From assembly GCF_028657905.1 (NCBI RefSeq), contig NZ_CP117781.1:930001-994000 (forward strand): 64,000 nucleotides of DNA. The letters run 5' to 3'. The position numbers and the translations under genes are program-made. The notes under the pieces are model-generated. The model was given only the letters and a program-made list of their open reading frames with translations, ran no database searches and had not been told where the DNA came from. The DNA comes from Burkholderia sp. FERM BP-3421 (lineage in GTDB: Bacteria > Pseudomonadota > Gammaproteobacteria > Burkholderiales > Burkholderiaceae). The first letter of the stretch is position 1. Every line of letters begins with the position of its first letter. This document shows positions 55,200 through 64,000 of this stretch, piece by piece.

Positions 55200-56675
55200 A
55201 TGAAACCTGTTCATACCGCATCCGCAAGCGACCAACCCGCCCAGGGTGCGGCCGCGCGCGCAGCCGACGCGGGCTTGCGTCTGCCCGGGCGGCTGGTCGG
55301 GCCGATCGTGCTGGGCACGCTGTTGAACGCGCTGAACTCGTCGATGATCGCGGTCGCGCTGGTCAGCATCCAGCAGACCTTCGCGCCGGGCGCGCGCTTC
55401 GACACCATGTGGCTCGTCTCCGGCCTCTATCTCGCGACCGCGGTCGGCCAGCCGACGATGGGTCGTCTCGCGGATCGCTTCGGCGCGAAGCGGATGTTCT
55501 GCATCGGTCTCGCGATCGTGCTCGCCGCCTCGGTGCTCGCGCCGTTCGCGCCGTCGCTGGGCGCGCTCGTCGCCGCGCGCATCGCGCTCGGGATCGGCAC
55601 GTCCGCCGCGTATCCGGCCGGCATGGCGCTGATCCGCGCGTGGTCGCAGCGGCATGCGAACGGCGCGACGCCCACGGGCGGGCTCGGCGCGATCTCGATC
55701 GCCGCGCAGGTGGCGGTCGCCTTCGGTCCGCCGCTCGGCGGCGCGCTCGTGCAATGCGCCGGATGGCGCGCGATCTTCTGGATCAACGTGCCGATCGTGC
55801 TCGCCTCGTTCGTGACGGCCGCGCGCTGGCTGCCCGCCGATCCGCCGTACCAGGGCGCGCAGGCGCGCCGCACGTTGGGCGGCACGCTCAAGGAGCTGGA
55901 CGTGCCGGGCCTCGTGCTGTTCGTGCTGACGCTCACGGGCCTGCTGCTGTTCCTGCAGACCGTGGCGCACCGGCCGAACTGGCTGCTGCTCGGCGCGACG
56001 GCGCTGCTCGCGCCGCTGCTCGTGCAGTGGGAGCGGCAGGCGGCGACGCCGTTCATCGACGTGCGGATGCTCGCGGAAAACCGCCCGCTGCTCGGCACCT
56101 ACCTGCGTTGCGTCGGCACCTATGCCGTGTTCTACGCGATCTTCTACGCACTGCCGATGTGGTTGCAGGAGGCGCGCGGGTTGTCCGCCGCGAACGCGGG
56201 CCTCGCCATGCTGCCGATCGCCGCGCTCGGCACCGTGACCACCTTCGTCGCGACCCGCATCGCGCATCGCCACGGTCCGCGCCCGGTGCTGATCGTCGGT
56301 TCCGCGCTGCTGTGCATCGGCAGCGTCGTGATGAGTTGCTTCACGAGCAGCCTGCCGATCGCGGCCGTCGTGCTGCTCTCGATCGTGTTCGGCGTGCCGA
56401 ACGGTTTCAACAACCTCGGCAATCAGGCGACGCTGTACCAGAGCGCGCCGCACGACCGGATCGGCGCCGCGTCGGGGTTGTATCGCACCGCGCAATACGT
56501 CGGCGGCAGCCTGTCGTTCGCGCTGGTCGGCGTCGCGCTCGGCCACCCGGCGAGCGACCGGGGCCTGCGCGAACTCGCGATCGTCCTGGCCGCGATCAGC
56601 GTGGTGCTGTTGCTCAATGCGGCGTCGAGCCGTCATATCGGCGCCGTGGTTCCTTCCATCCAACAACAGAAGTGA
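55200..56675 (+). CDS. MFS transporter, DHA2 type
   Basis: 491 residues from the ATG at 55200. Fourteen membrane segments; motif ALNSSMIAVALVSIQQTF in the first helix and MGRLADRFGAKRMF in the first loop. It heads the plus-strand catabolic operon and may import or export its substrate. Confidence 0.88.
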   Translation: MKPVHTASASDQPAQGAAARAADAGLRLPGRLVGPIVLGTLLNALNSSMIAVALVSIQQTFAPGARFDTMWLVSGLYLATAVGQPTMGRLADRFGAKRMFCIGLAIVLAASVLAPFAPSLGALVAARIALGIGTSAAYPAGMALIRAWSQRHANGATPTGGLGAISIAAQVAVAFGPPLGGALVQCAGWRAIFWINVPIVLASFVTAARWLPADPPYQGAQARRTLGGTLKELDVPGLVLFVLTLTGLLLFLQTVAHRPNWLLLGATALLAPLLVQWERQAATPFIDVRMLAENRPLLGTYLRCVGTYAVFYAIFYALPMWLQEARGLSAANAGLAMLPIAALGTVTTFVATRIAHRHGPRPVLIVGSALLCIGSVVMSCFTSSLPIAAVVLLSIVFGVPNGFNNLGNQATLYQSAPHDRIGAASGLYRTAQYVGGSLSFALVGVALGHPASDRGLRELAIVLAAISVVLLLNAASSRHIGAVVPSIQQQK

Positions 56676-56684
56676 GGTGTTTGC

Positions 56685-57273
56685 ATGTCCATTCCGACGC
56701 TCAACCGCACGGTCGCCCTGGTGGCCATCGATCTGCAGAACGGCATCGTGTCGCTGCCCGTCACGCCGTACACCGGCGCCCAGGTGGTCGCGAAGACCGT
56801 CGAGCTGGCGCAGGCGTTCCGCGCGCAGCAACTGCCGGTGATCTACGTGCACACGAGCTACCGGCCTGACGGCGGCGTGGCGCTGAAGGTCCGCACCGAC
56901 GCGCCGTCGTCGCCGCCGAATCTCGATCCCGAATGGAGCGCGTTCGCGCCGGCCCTCGGCGTCGGCCCGAACGATCTCGTGGTCACCAAGCATCAGTGGG
57001 GGCGCGTTCACCGGCACCGATCTCGACGTGCAGCTGCGCCGCCGTGGCATCACCGACATCGTGCTGACCGGCATCGCGACCAACATCGGCGTCGAATCGA
57101 CGGCGCGCCAGGCTTATGAAAACAACTACAACGTCGTCGTCGTCAGCGACGCGGTGAGCACGTCGTCGAGCGACGCGCAGAACTTCGCGCTGACGCAGAT
57201 CTTCCCGAAGCTCGGGCAGGTCGCCGCGGCGAGCGACGTGGAGGCGGCACTGGAACAGGCGTTCTCACGCTGA
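56685..57273 (+). pseudogene. Isochorismatase-family hydrolase with a +1 frameshift
   Basis: The first frame gives MSIPTLNRTVALVAIDLQNG to VVTKHQWG. The rest of the domain continues in the next frame as AFTGTDLDVQLRRRGITD, TGIATNIGVESTA and QAYENNYN. The break is at the G5 run 56998-57002; four Gs would restore one 196-codon gene. The Asp and Lys of the family are present. The position of the catalytic Cys holds Gly, as in isochorismatase-type members. It may be a real pseudogene or a sequencing error in a homopolymer. Confidence 0.85.
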
Positions 57274-57328
57274 CCGGCGCGCGCCGCCGGCGCACCCGGA
57301 AGACACGCTTATAACCCGAGGGATGACA

Positions 57329-58493
57329 ATGATTTCGACAGATGCATGGGTCCTGTACGCGGGACCGGAGACGGGCCGCAAGGCCGCGCCCGTGGCAGGC
57401 GAACTGCAACGCGAGACGTTCCGCTTCGACGAGCTTGGCCGCCGACGAGGTGCTGGTCGAGCCGCTGTACGGCTCGTGGGAGGCGAACCTCGATCACGCG
57501 CTGTCGCGCAATCCGGTCGATATTTGCCGGCAGCGCCGCGAGGACAAGATCGTGCTCGGCAACGGCGCGCTGGTGCGCGTGCTCGAACGCGGCGGCGCGG
57601 TGCATTCGCTCCAGGAAGGCGAGATCTGCATGGTGATGCCGTTCGGCAAGCGCGATGAGAACGGCTTCGCGGAACTGGTCTACGCCTACGATGCGCCGGG
57701 CACGATCGGCGTGATGGCGCGTCGCACCAAGATGCGCGCCGACAATCTCGTGCCGGTGCCGTCCGACAGCCGCCACTCGCTGCTGCAATGGGCGACCTAC
57801 GGCCGCTACTTCACCGCCTGGGACAACTGGAAGGTCGCGTCGGCATGCTGGCGCTCGCAGCTGCCCGACGTCGATCCGGCCGACTACCTGGTGTTCGGCT
57901 GGGGCGGCGGCACCACGCTCGCGGAGCTGCAACTCGCCAAGCGCGAAGGCTTCCGCGTCGCGATGACGGCGAGCAACGACAAGCGTCTCGATGAGCTGAC
58001 GAAGCTCGGCATCACGGCGGTCGATCGCCGCAAATTCCCGCATCTGAGCTTTGACGACGAGCGCTATCGCACGGATCCGGAATACCAGGCGAACTATCGC
58101 GAGTCGGAAAAGGTGTTCGCGGACACGATCAACGAACTGAGCGGCGGACGCGGCGTCGCGATCTTCCTCGACAACCTGGGCGGCGCGCTGTACCGCGCGA
58201 CGATGCGCGTGATCGGCCGCACCGGGATCGTCGCGACGGTCGGCTGGAAGACCGGGATGCGGCTGTGGAACCTGCGCGCGACCGAGTGCATCAACCGCCG
58301 TCTGCACATCCACACGCACGCCTGGCGCTATGACGACAGCATCACGATCCGCGATTTCCAGGAATCGACCGGCTGGATCGGGCAGGAGCCGACCGAGATC
58401 TTCGATTTCGACGAGGTGCCGAAGCTGGCGTCCGACTACCTGAACGGGAAGATCCAGACGTACTTCCCGATCTATCGGATCAACGAGGTCTGA
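57329..58493 (+). pseudogene. MDR-family dehydrogenase/reductase with a +1 frameshift near the N-terminus
   Basis: The N-terminal frame encodes MISTDAWVLYAGPETGRK to ETFRFDEL. The remaining 350 residues, from AADEVLVEPLYGSWEA on, lie in another frame. The joint is at CTTGG (57434-57438); removing one base restores FDELAADEV. The body has a medium-chain dehydrogenase layout with cofactor motif VFGWGGGTTLAELQLA and no zinc ligands, like enoyl or quinone reductases. A later internal start in the long frame is possible but would remove the first strand. Break or base-call error cannot be told apart here. Confidence 0.8.
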
Positions 58494-58592
58494 TCACCGG
58501 CTCGCGCGCCGCGTCGAATCCACATCCGATCATTCAGTGATGCGAAATAGTGACGCGACGCGCGAATCGATTCAATTGAAGGGAGAAATGCG

Positions 58593-59831
58593 ATGGCCAC
58601 GGTGGAAACCGAAGATATCGCCGCCGCGCCGGCCGCGGAGCGTGCGCGCTCCGGGCCGCTCGACGGCATCCGCGTGATCGACGCCGCGACGCTGTTCGCG
58701 GGGCCGCTCGCCGCGACGATGCTGGCCGACTATGGCGCGGACGTGATCAAGGTCGAGCATCCGACGGGTGATCCGGCGCGCAAGTACGGCGCGCGGCGCG
58801 ACGACGTGCCGCTGTGGTGGAAAGTGCTCGCGCGCAACAAGCGCGCGGTCACGCTGAACCTGAGCGACGCCGAGGGCCAGCGCCTGTTCCGCGAGCTGGC
58901 GGCGCAGGCGGACGTCGTCGTCGAGAATTTTCGGCCCGGCACGCTCGAGCGCTGGGGGCTCGGCTACGACGCGCTGTCGGCGGTCAATCCGCGCCTCGTG
59001 CTGGTGCGCGTGACGGGCTTCGGCCAGTTCGGCCCATATTCGAGCCGGCCCGGCTTCGGCACGCTCGCGGAAGCCATGAGCGGTCTGGCCGCGCTGACGG
59101 GCGAACAGGACGGCCCGCCCCTGCTGCCGTCGTTTCCGCTCGCCGACACGGTGGCGGGGCTGACGGCCGCGTTCGCGATCATGACGGCGCTGAAGGCGCG
59201 CGAACGCACCGGGCGCGGCCAGGTGGTCGATCTCGCGATCATCGAGACCATGCTCGCGGCGATGGGCGCGCAGGTCACGAGCTACGACCAGACGGGCCAG
59301 GTGCCGGTGCGCACCGGCAATCGCTCGGCGAACAATTCGCCGCGCGGCGTCTATCGCACCGCGGACGGCAAGTGGGTGGCGCTGTCGACGTCCGCGCAGA
59401 GCATCGCCGAGCGCGTGATGCGGCTCGTGGGGCGCGCGGATCTGATCGACGAACCGTGGTTCGTGAACGGCGCGGAACGCGCCCGGCACGCGGACGAGCT
59501 CGACGAAGCGGTCGGCGGCTGGATCGCGCGGCGCACCCGCGACGAGGTGCTGGACGAATTCGAGCGCGCGGAAGCGGCGGTCGCGCCGATCTATGACGTC
59601 ACCGACGTGCTGCGCGATCCGCAATATGCGGCGCTCGGCTCGGTGGTGTCGGTGCCGGACGCGGAGCTGGGCGCCTTTCGCACCCACAACGTGCCGTTCC
59701 GCCTGTCGGACACGCCCGGCGCGATCCGCTGGGGCGGGCCGCGGCGCGGCGCGCACAACGACGAGGTGTTCGGCGCATTGGGACTGGAGCGGCCCGAGAT
59801 TGCCGCGTTGACTGAACGGGGAGTGCTATGA
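58593..59831 (+). CDS. Class III CoA-transferase (CaiB/BaiF family)
   Basis: 412 residues with GGGAGAA before the ATG. It opens with the family block GIRVIDAATLFAGPLAATML and has VIKVEHPTGDPAR and the catalytic Asp185 in FPLADTVAGL. It moves CoA from one acid to another. Coupled through ATGA to a CitE-like lyase, it probably activates the operon substrate. Confidence 0.92.
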   Translation: MATVETEDIAAAPAAERARSGPLDGIRVIDAATLFAGPLAATMLADYGADVIKVEHPTGDPARKYGARRDDVPLWWKVLARNKRAVTLNLSDAEGQRLFRELAAQADVVVENFRPGTLERWGLGYDALSAVNPRLVLVRVTGFGQFGPYSSRPGFGTLAEAMSGLAALTGEQDGPPLLPSFPLADTVAGLTAAFAIMTALKARERTGRGQVVDLAIIETMLAAMGAQVTSYDQTGQVPVRTGNRSANNSPRGVYRTADGKWVALSTSAQSIAERVMRLVGRADLIDEPWFVNGAERARHADELDEAVGGWIARRTRDEVLDEFERAEAAVAPIYDVTDVLRDPQYAALGSVVSVPDAELGAFRTHNVPFRLSDTPGAIRWGGPRRGAHNDEVFGALGLERPEIAALTERGVL

Positions 59832-60700
59832 AGAGCAGTGCGACGTACCGCAGTTACCTGTATGTGCCCGCGCACAAGGCGCAGGTGGTGGACAAGGCGT
59901 ATGCGAGCGAGGCCGACGCGATCGTGCTCGACCTGGAGGACGCCGTGCCCGCGAGCCACAAGGCCGAGGCGCGCAAGGCCGCGGCCGAGGTGCTCGCGGC
60001 CGGGCCGTCGAAGCCGACCTACGTGCGCATCAACCCGGCCTCGAGCCCGTGGTGCCGCGACGACGTCGAGGCGATCGCGCTGCCCGCGCTGCGCGCCTTG
60101 CGGCTGCCGAAATGCGATCGGCCGGAGCAGATCCGCGCCGTGGCCGGCTGGCTCGACCAGCTCGACTGCGAGGCGGGGATCCAGATCCTGATCGAGTCGG
60201 CCTATGGCGTCGAGACGGCCTATTCGCTGGCGACGGCGTCGCCGCGCCTCGAACGGATCGGGCTCGGCGAGAGCGACCTGCGCGCGGACTTGCAGGTCGG
60301 CGTCGACAATTTCACGCTGGAGGTCTGCCGCGCGCGGTGCGTGATCGCGTCGCGCGCCGCGGGGCTCAACGGGCCGATCCAGACGGTCCATCACACGTTG
60401 ACCGATCTCGACAGCCTGCGCGAATCGACGCAGCGCGCGAAGTCGATGGGCTTCGTCGGCCGCTTCGCGATCCATCCGTCGCAGCTGCCGATCATCAATG
60501 AAGTCTGGACGCCGTCCGGGGACGAGATCCGCGCGGCCGAGCGCGTGCTCGAAGCGGTCGATGCGGCGGCCGGCGCGGAGAGCGCGTCGTCGGTGTTCGT
60601 GCTGCCCGACGGCCGGGTGGTCGCGCCGCCGCTGATCGCGAATGCGCGCGTGACGCTGGCGCTCGCGAACAATCTGCGCGCGAGCGGGGCCCTCGCATGA
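59828..60700 (+). CDS. CitE/HpcH-type CoA ester lyase
   Basis: 290 residues. Family motifs: SYLYVPAHKAQVVDKA, DAIVLDLEDAVP (metal-binding Asp/Glu region), PTYVRINP, and GFVGRFAIHPSQLPIIN. Such enzymes cleave or form malyl- or citramalyl-CoA-like esters. It overlaps both neighbours by 4 bases, so it works with the CoA-transferase and the PrpD protein. Confidence 0.92.
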   Translation: MKSSATYRSYLYVPAHKAQVVDKAYASEADAIVLDLEDAVPASHKAEARKAAAEVLAAGPSKPTYVRINPASSPWCRDDVEAIALPALRALRLPKCDRPEQIRAVAGWLDQLDCEAGIQILIESAYGVETAYSLATASPRLERIGLGESDLRADLQVGVDNFTLEVCRARCVIASRAAGLNGPIQTVHHTLTDLDSLRESTQRAKSMGFVGRFAIHPSQLPIINEVWTPSGDEIRAAERVLEAVDAAAGAESASSVFVLPDGRVVAPPLIANARVTLALANNLRASGALA

Positions 60701-62205
60701 GCGCGCCGGCAACGTTCGCGCCGGGTTCGGGCGCCGTGGTGGCGGGCCCGGCGCTGCCGCCCGACGGCATCGTCGGCGCGCTCGGGCGCTTCGCCGCGTC
60801 GGTCCGCGCGGAGGGGCTCGACCGCAAGTTGCGCGAGGAGGCCGCCGCGCGCGTGCTCGACGTGGTCGGCAACAGCCTGATCGCGCATCGCGAGCCGGTC
60901 GCGCGCTCGGTGCTGGAGGTCGCGCGCCGCTGGGCGGGCCAGGGGCGCGCGAGCGTGATCGGCGCGTTCGACCGGCTGCCGGCCGCGAGCGCCGCGCTCG
61001 TCAACGGCACGCTCGCGCATGCGATGGACTTCGACGATTCGCACATGCGCTCGGTGCTGCATCCGAGCGCATCGGTGATCCCGGCCGCGCTGGCCGCCGC
61101 GCAGGCGAGCGGCGCGTCGGGCGCGGCGTTTCTCGATGCGCTCACGGTCGGCACCGAGATCTGCATCCGGCTCGGCGTGGCCGCGTACAACGAGCGGCTG
61201 GGCAACTCGGTGTTCTTCGAGCGCGGCCAGCACGCCACCTCGATCTGCGGCACGATCGGCGCGGCCGCCGCGGCCGCGATGCTGTTCGACCTCGACGCAG
61301 GGCAGATCGCGGCGGCAATCGGCATCGCCGCGAGCATGGGGGCGGGGCTGCTCGAAGCGAACCGCACCGGCGGCTCGGTGAAGCGGATCCATTGCGGCTG
61401 GGCGGCGCACGCGGGCGTCAGCGCGGCCGAACTGGCGGCCGCGGGCGTCACCGCGCCGCCGACCGCGCTCGAAGGGCGCTTCGGGTTTTTCCATGCCTGG
61501 TGCGGTGACCTCGCGGACGTCAGCGCGGTGTTGCGCGATATCGGCACGACGTGGGAAACCCGCCGGATCATCTTCAAGCCTTACCCATGCAACCATTTCA
61601 CGCATCCGGCCATCGACGCGGCCTTGCAGCTGAAGGCCGAGGGCGTGCAGGCGGACGACGTGGTGGAGGCCGAGCTGCGGGTGGCCGCCTCGACGCTGCG
61701 CACGATCGGCGAGCCGGCCGAGTTGAAGGCGAACCCGCCGAACGGCTATGCCGCGGCGTTCTCGGGACCGTATACGGTCGCGGCGGCGCTGCTGGGCGGC
61801 GGCGGGCTCGGGGTGTGGTTCGACGATTTCGACGATGCGCTGGCGCGCGATCCGGCGCGCCGCGCGCTCGCCGCGAAGGTGCGCTGCGTCGCCGATCCGT
61901 GGTGCGACACGCGCTTTCCGGATTTCCTGCCGGCGGTGCTGCGCGTCACGCTGCGCGACGGGCAGGTGCGCGAGGCGCGCATCGAATCGAGCAAGGGCAC
62001 GAATTCGCGCCCGCTCACCGAACAGGAGCTGACCGCGAAATTCGCGTTGGCCGCGAGTTCCGTACTCGGCATGACGCGCGCGCTTGCGTTGCGCGATGCG
62101 GTGCGGGCACTGGTGGACGATGCGCCGCTCGACGCGCTCGCCGAACTGGCGGCGAGCGGCGTGGACGACGGGCAGGACACGACACAGGGAGGAGACGCAT
62201 CTTGA
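60697..62205 (+). CDS. MmgE/PrpD-family protein
   Basis: 502 residues of the 2-methylcitrate dehydratase-like family: NGTLAHAMDFDDSH, GQHATSICGTIGAA, SMGAGLLEANRTGGSVKR, and KPYPCNHFTHPAIDAA. Members dehydrate or isomerise branched tricarboxylic or dicarboxylic acids such as methylcitrate or itaconate precursors. Within this operon it may act on the acid before CoA activation or cleavage. Confidence 0.9.
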   Translation: MSAPATFAPGSGAVVAGPALPPDGIVGALGRFAASVRAEGLDRKLREEAAARVLDVVGNSLIAHREPVARSVLEVARRWAGQGRASVIGAFDRLPAASAALVNGTLAHAMDFDDSHMRSVLHPSASVIPAALAAAQASGASGAAFLDALTVGTEICIRLGVAAYNERLGNSVFFERGQHATSICGTIGAAAAAAMLFDLDAGQIAAAIGIAASMGAGLLEANRTGGSVKRIHCGWAAHAGVSAAELAAAGVTAPPTALEGRFGFFHAWCGDLADVSAVLRDIGTTWETRRIIFKPYPCNHFTHPAIDAALQLKAEGVQADDVVEAELRVAASTLRTIGEPAELKANPPNGYAAAFSGPYTVAAALLGGGGLGVWFDDFDDALARDPARRALAAKVRCVADPWCDTRFPDFLPAVLRVTLRDGQVREARIESSKGTNSRPLTEQELTAKFALAASSVLGMTRALALRDAVRALVDDAPLDALAELAASGVDDGQDTTQGGDAS

Positions 62206-63221
62206 CGGCACGACGTTGGGTAAATCGACCGCCGGGTTCGAACTGGGGGGAATTCGGTCCGGACGATCAGAAGGGGCGCTTGAACTGGCTGACGCCGGAG
62301 AAGGTGCGCGAGGGTGCGGCGGAAGTGCGGGAGGGTTTGACGTTCTCGTTGAGCCTGCCGCTGGACGTGCCGCGCGGAGGCGGGTTGAACGCGCGCAGGA
62401 AGCCGCCGGCGATCATGCCGGCGCTGCTGAACGAGCGGCCGTACTTCGGTTATAGGGCGGAAGAGCAGATCGCGAACGCGACGGACGTGGTGTGCGACGA
62501 CGCGTTCTGCATGCACTCGCAATTCTCGACGCAGTGGGATGCGCTGTCGCACGTGGGCGGGCTGTTCGACGCGGATGGAGACGGAGAGGCGGAAGCGGTG
62601 TTCTACAACGGCTACCGGTTGGGCGAACACGTGCGGGTGCCGGAACAGGGCGCGGTGCGCGGCGGCGCGCAGGCGCTGGGGATCGAGGTGATGGCGGCGA
62701 CGGGCGTGCAGGGTCGCGGGGTGTTGATCGACCTGCGGCATCACTTCGGGCTGGGCCGGACGAAGGTGGGCTACGAGCAGCTGATGCGGGTGATGGACGT
62801 GGATGGAGTGCGGGTGGAGCGCGGTGACATGGTGTGCATCCACACGGGCTTCGCGGAGTTGTTGTTGAAGGACGAGACGGGAGAAGGAGACACGCTGTCG
62901 CAGTGCTGCGTGCTGGACAGCGCGGACGAGAGGCTGTTGAGGTGGGTGGACGAGAGCGGGCTGTCGGTGCTGGCGGCGGACAATCACGCGGTGGAGGAGC
63001 GTCCGAAGGGGGCGGGAGCGAAGGCGGAGCGCGGGGCGGCGATGCCGTTGCACGAGCTGTGCCTGTTCAAGCTTGGGATCCACCTTGGGGAGCTGTGGCA
63101 CCTGACGCCGCTGGCGACGTGGTTGCGGGGGAAGGGGCGCAACCGGTTCCTGCTGACCGCGCCGCCGCTGCATATCCGCGGGCTGGTGGGGTCGCCCGTC
63201 AACCCGGTCGCGACCGTCTGA
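62202..63221 (+). CDS. Cyclase-family metal hydrolase (kynurenine formamidase-like)
   Basis: 339 residues starting with TTG at 62202, which overlaps the PrpD stop; AGGGAGGAG stands 9 bases upstream and fixes this start. The metal motif is HSQFSTQWDALSHVG, a variant of HxGTHxDxxxH. Other family features are GRGVLIDLRHHFG, VCIHTGFAELL and ADNHAVE. Such enzymes hydrolyse amides, lactones or cyclic imides. It closes the operon and is followed by a terminator. Gene shows many GTGG/GAGG-rich codons unlike its neighbours. Confidence 0.88.
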   Translation: MTARRWVNRPPGSNWGEFGPDDQKGRLNWLTPEKVREGAAEVREGLTFSLSLPLDVPRGGGLNARRKPPAIMPALLNERPYFGYRAEEQIANATDVVCDDAFCMHSQFSTQWDALSHVGGLFDADGDGEAEAVFYNGYRLGEHVRVPEQGAVRGGAQALGIEVMAATGVQGRGVLIDLRHHFGLGRTKVGYEQLMRVMDVDGVRVERGDMVCIHTGFAELLLKDETGEGDTLSQCCVLDSADERLLRWVDESGLSVLAADNHAVEERPKGAGAKAERGAAMPLHELCLFKLGIHLGELWHLTPLATWLRGKGRNRFLLTAPPLHIRGLVGSPVNPVATV

Positions 63222-63233
63222 GCGAGCAGGCGC

Positions 63234-63262
63234 GCGGGCGGCGTCGGCCGCCCGCAAGTTTT
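63234..63262 (+). terminator. Intrinsic terminator of the catabolic operon
   Basis: Perfect 9-bp stem GCGGGCGGC / GCCGCCCGC with a 4-base loop, followed by AAGTTTTT. Thirteen bases past the cyclase stop. Confidence 0.88.
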
Positions 63263-63473
63263 TAGTCGACCAATGGACAGGAATTTCGCCGGGCTTCACG
63301 TGCGGCGGACACAATATTCATATAAAAAGTCTTATTCGAAACAGCTATATCAATAATTTATTTTCGTCAAGATTGGACTATTCTTGTGCGTTGCACTAAA
63401 TATCAGGTATTTCTTGTTCCGAAATTCGGAACATGGGATCGGTACCTAATCTGTTTGGTGGATGATCGCAATC

Positions 63474-64000
63474 ATGAATCTACGTTCGATCGACTTGAAT
63501 TTGCTGGTGATCCTCGACGCGCTGCTGACGGAGCGCCAGGTCACGCGGGCCGGCCAGAAGGTGGGGCTGACCCAGCCTGCCGTGAGCAATGCGCTGGCGC
63601 GGCTGCGCTATGTCTTCAAGGACGAAATCCTGGTGCGCACCGCGGTCGGCATGGAACTCACGCCGCGCGCCAAAGCCCTGGTCACGCCTATTCGGCAAGT
63701 CATGAAACAAATCGAGGAATTATTTGAATTGGATTATCAATTCAACCCTTTTACGTCGGAGCGGCATTTCACGGTCCGAATGTCGGATCTGATTGAATTG
63801 TTGATATTGCCGAATCTGCTGCGGCGCATTCGCGACACCGCGCCGCGCATCGGCATGGACATCATGCACCTGAGCGCCGCGAAGACCGCCGAGGCGCTCG
63901 AATCCGGCCGGCTCGACCTCGCGATCAGCGCGGGCCTCGAGCACTCGGGCGGGCTCGCCTCGCAGACGGTATTCCAGGACCGGCTCGTGTGCGTCGTGAG
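63474..64000 (+). CDS. LysR-family regulator, 5' part (runs off the window)
   Basis: About 175 N-terminal residues. The start MNLRSIDLNLLVILDALLTE is typical of the NodD/NahR-like LysR branch; HTH VTRAGQKVGLTQPAVSNALA. The effector domain begins with HFTVRMSDLIELLILPNLLR and is cut by the window end. The 63263-63473 spacer is AT-rich and holds its promoter. It is on the same strand behind the catabolic operon; a regulatory link is only a guess. Confidence 0.92.
   Translation, partial: MNLRSIDLNLLVILDALLTERQVTRAGQKVGLTQPAVSNALARLRYVFKDEILVRTAVGMELTPRAKALVTPIRQVMKQIEELFELDYQFNPFTSERHFTVRMSDLIELLILPNLLRRIRDTAPRIGMDIMHLSAAKTAEALESGRLDLAISAGLEHSGGLASQTVFQDRLVCVV

Noticed and set aside
54169..55227. 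352-codon minus-strand frame
   Set aside because: Same lack of coding character, and it runs into the promoter and start of the transporter gene.

Overview
The window is GC-rich, densely coded DNA that reads as Burkholderia, most likely from a gladioli-type plant- or insect-associated species and probably a secondary replicon. The evidence is the base composition, the sarcosine oxidase operon, archaic Csu-type pili with a BvgAS-like two-component pair, a low-oxygen gene group with FNR-like boxes, and a complete caryoynencin-type polyyne cluster. Species and replicon are inference. No rRNA, tRNA, CRISPR array, integrase or intact insertion sequence was seen.

Layout. (1) 1-2583: 3' end of a sarcosine oxidase operon (soxA 3' part, soxG, folB) with a hairpin behind it. 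(2) 2649-3089: 63 perfect tandem heptamers. (3) 3144-6518 (-): a giant multidomain protein built on a beta-keto-acid cleavage enzyme barrel. (4) 7198-7662 (-): a small secreted protein, then about 1.6 kb of mostly AT-rich spacer. (5) 9258-18092: archaic chaperone-usher pilus operon, a hybrid sensor kinase with a 13-copy 20-residue repeat linker, and its LuxR-type response regulator. (6) 18168-24289: small housekeeping genes and a low-oxygen group (nitroreductase, DUF3562-like, phasin-like, Zn-alcohol dehydrogenase) with two FNR/ANR-like dyads.

(7) 24320-35029 (-): twelve same-strand genes ending with two HAD phosphatase-like genes and starting with an MFS exporter. They encode an AfsA-like hotdog protein with a PilZ-like C-terminus, two acyl carrier proteins, an SDR, an AMP-ligase, a KAS III, a hydrolase, a YCII protein and a flavin monooxygenase, with a divergent LysR gene. 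I do not recognise it as a described pathway. The gene set fits a small AfsA-type lactone or butenolide route, and it is the best candidate here for an undescribed system.

(8) 37022-43732 (-): thiolase, TetR, MarR and a tripartite EmrAB-OprM efflux operon whose outer-membrane gene carries an in-frame amber stop. (9) 44020-52616 (-): nine-gene polyyne operon (FAAL, two desaturases, ACP, third desaturase, hydrolase, ferritin-like di-iron protein, rubredoxin, P450), preceded by striking palindromes. Efflux and polyyne operons are adjacent, which suggests self-protection or export. (10) 52780-55199: unusual 2.4-kb stretch without a convincing gene. (11) 55200-63221 (+): MFS transporter, two frameshifted genes (isochorismatase-like, MDR dehydrogenase-like), class III CoA-transferase, CitE-like lyase, MmgE/PrpD and a cyclase. 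It looks like an organic-acid CoA-dependent catabolic operon and closes with a clear terminator. (12) 63474-end: 5' part of a LysR gene.
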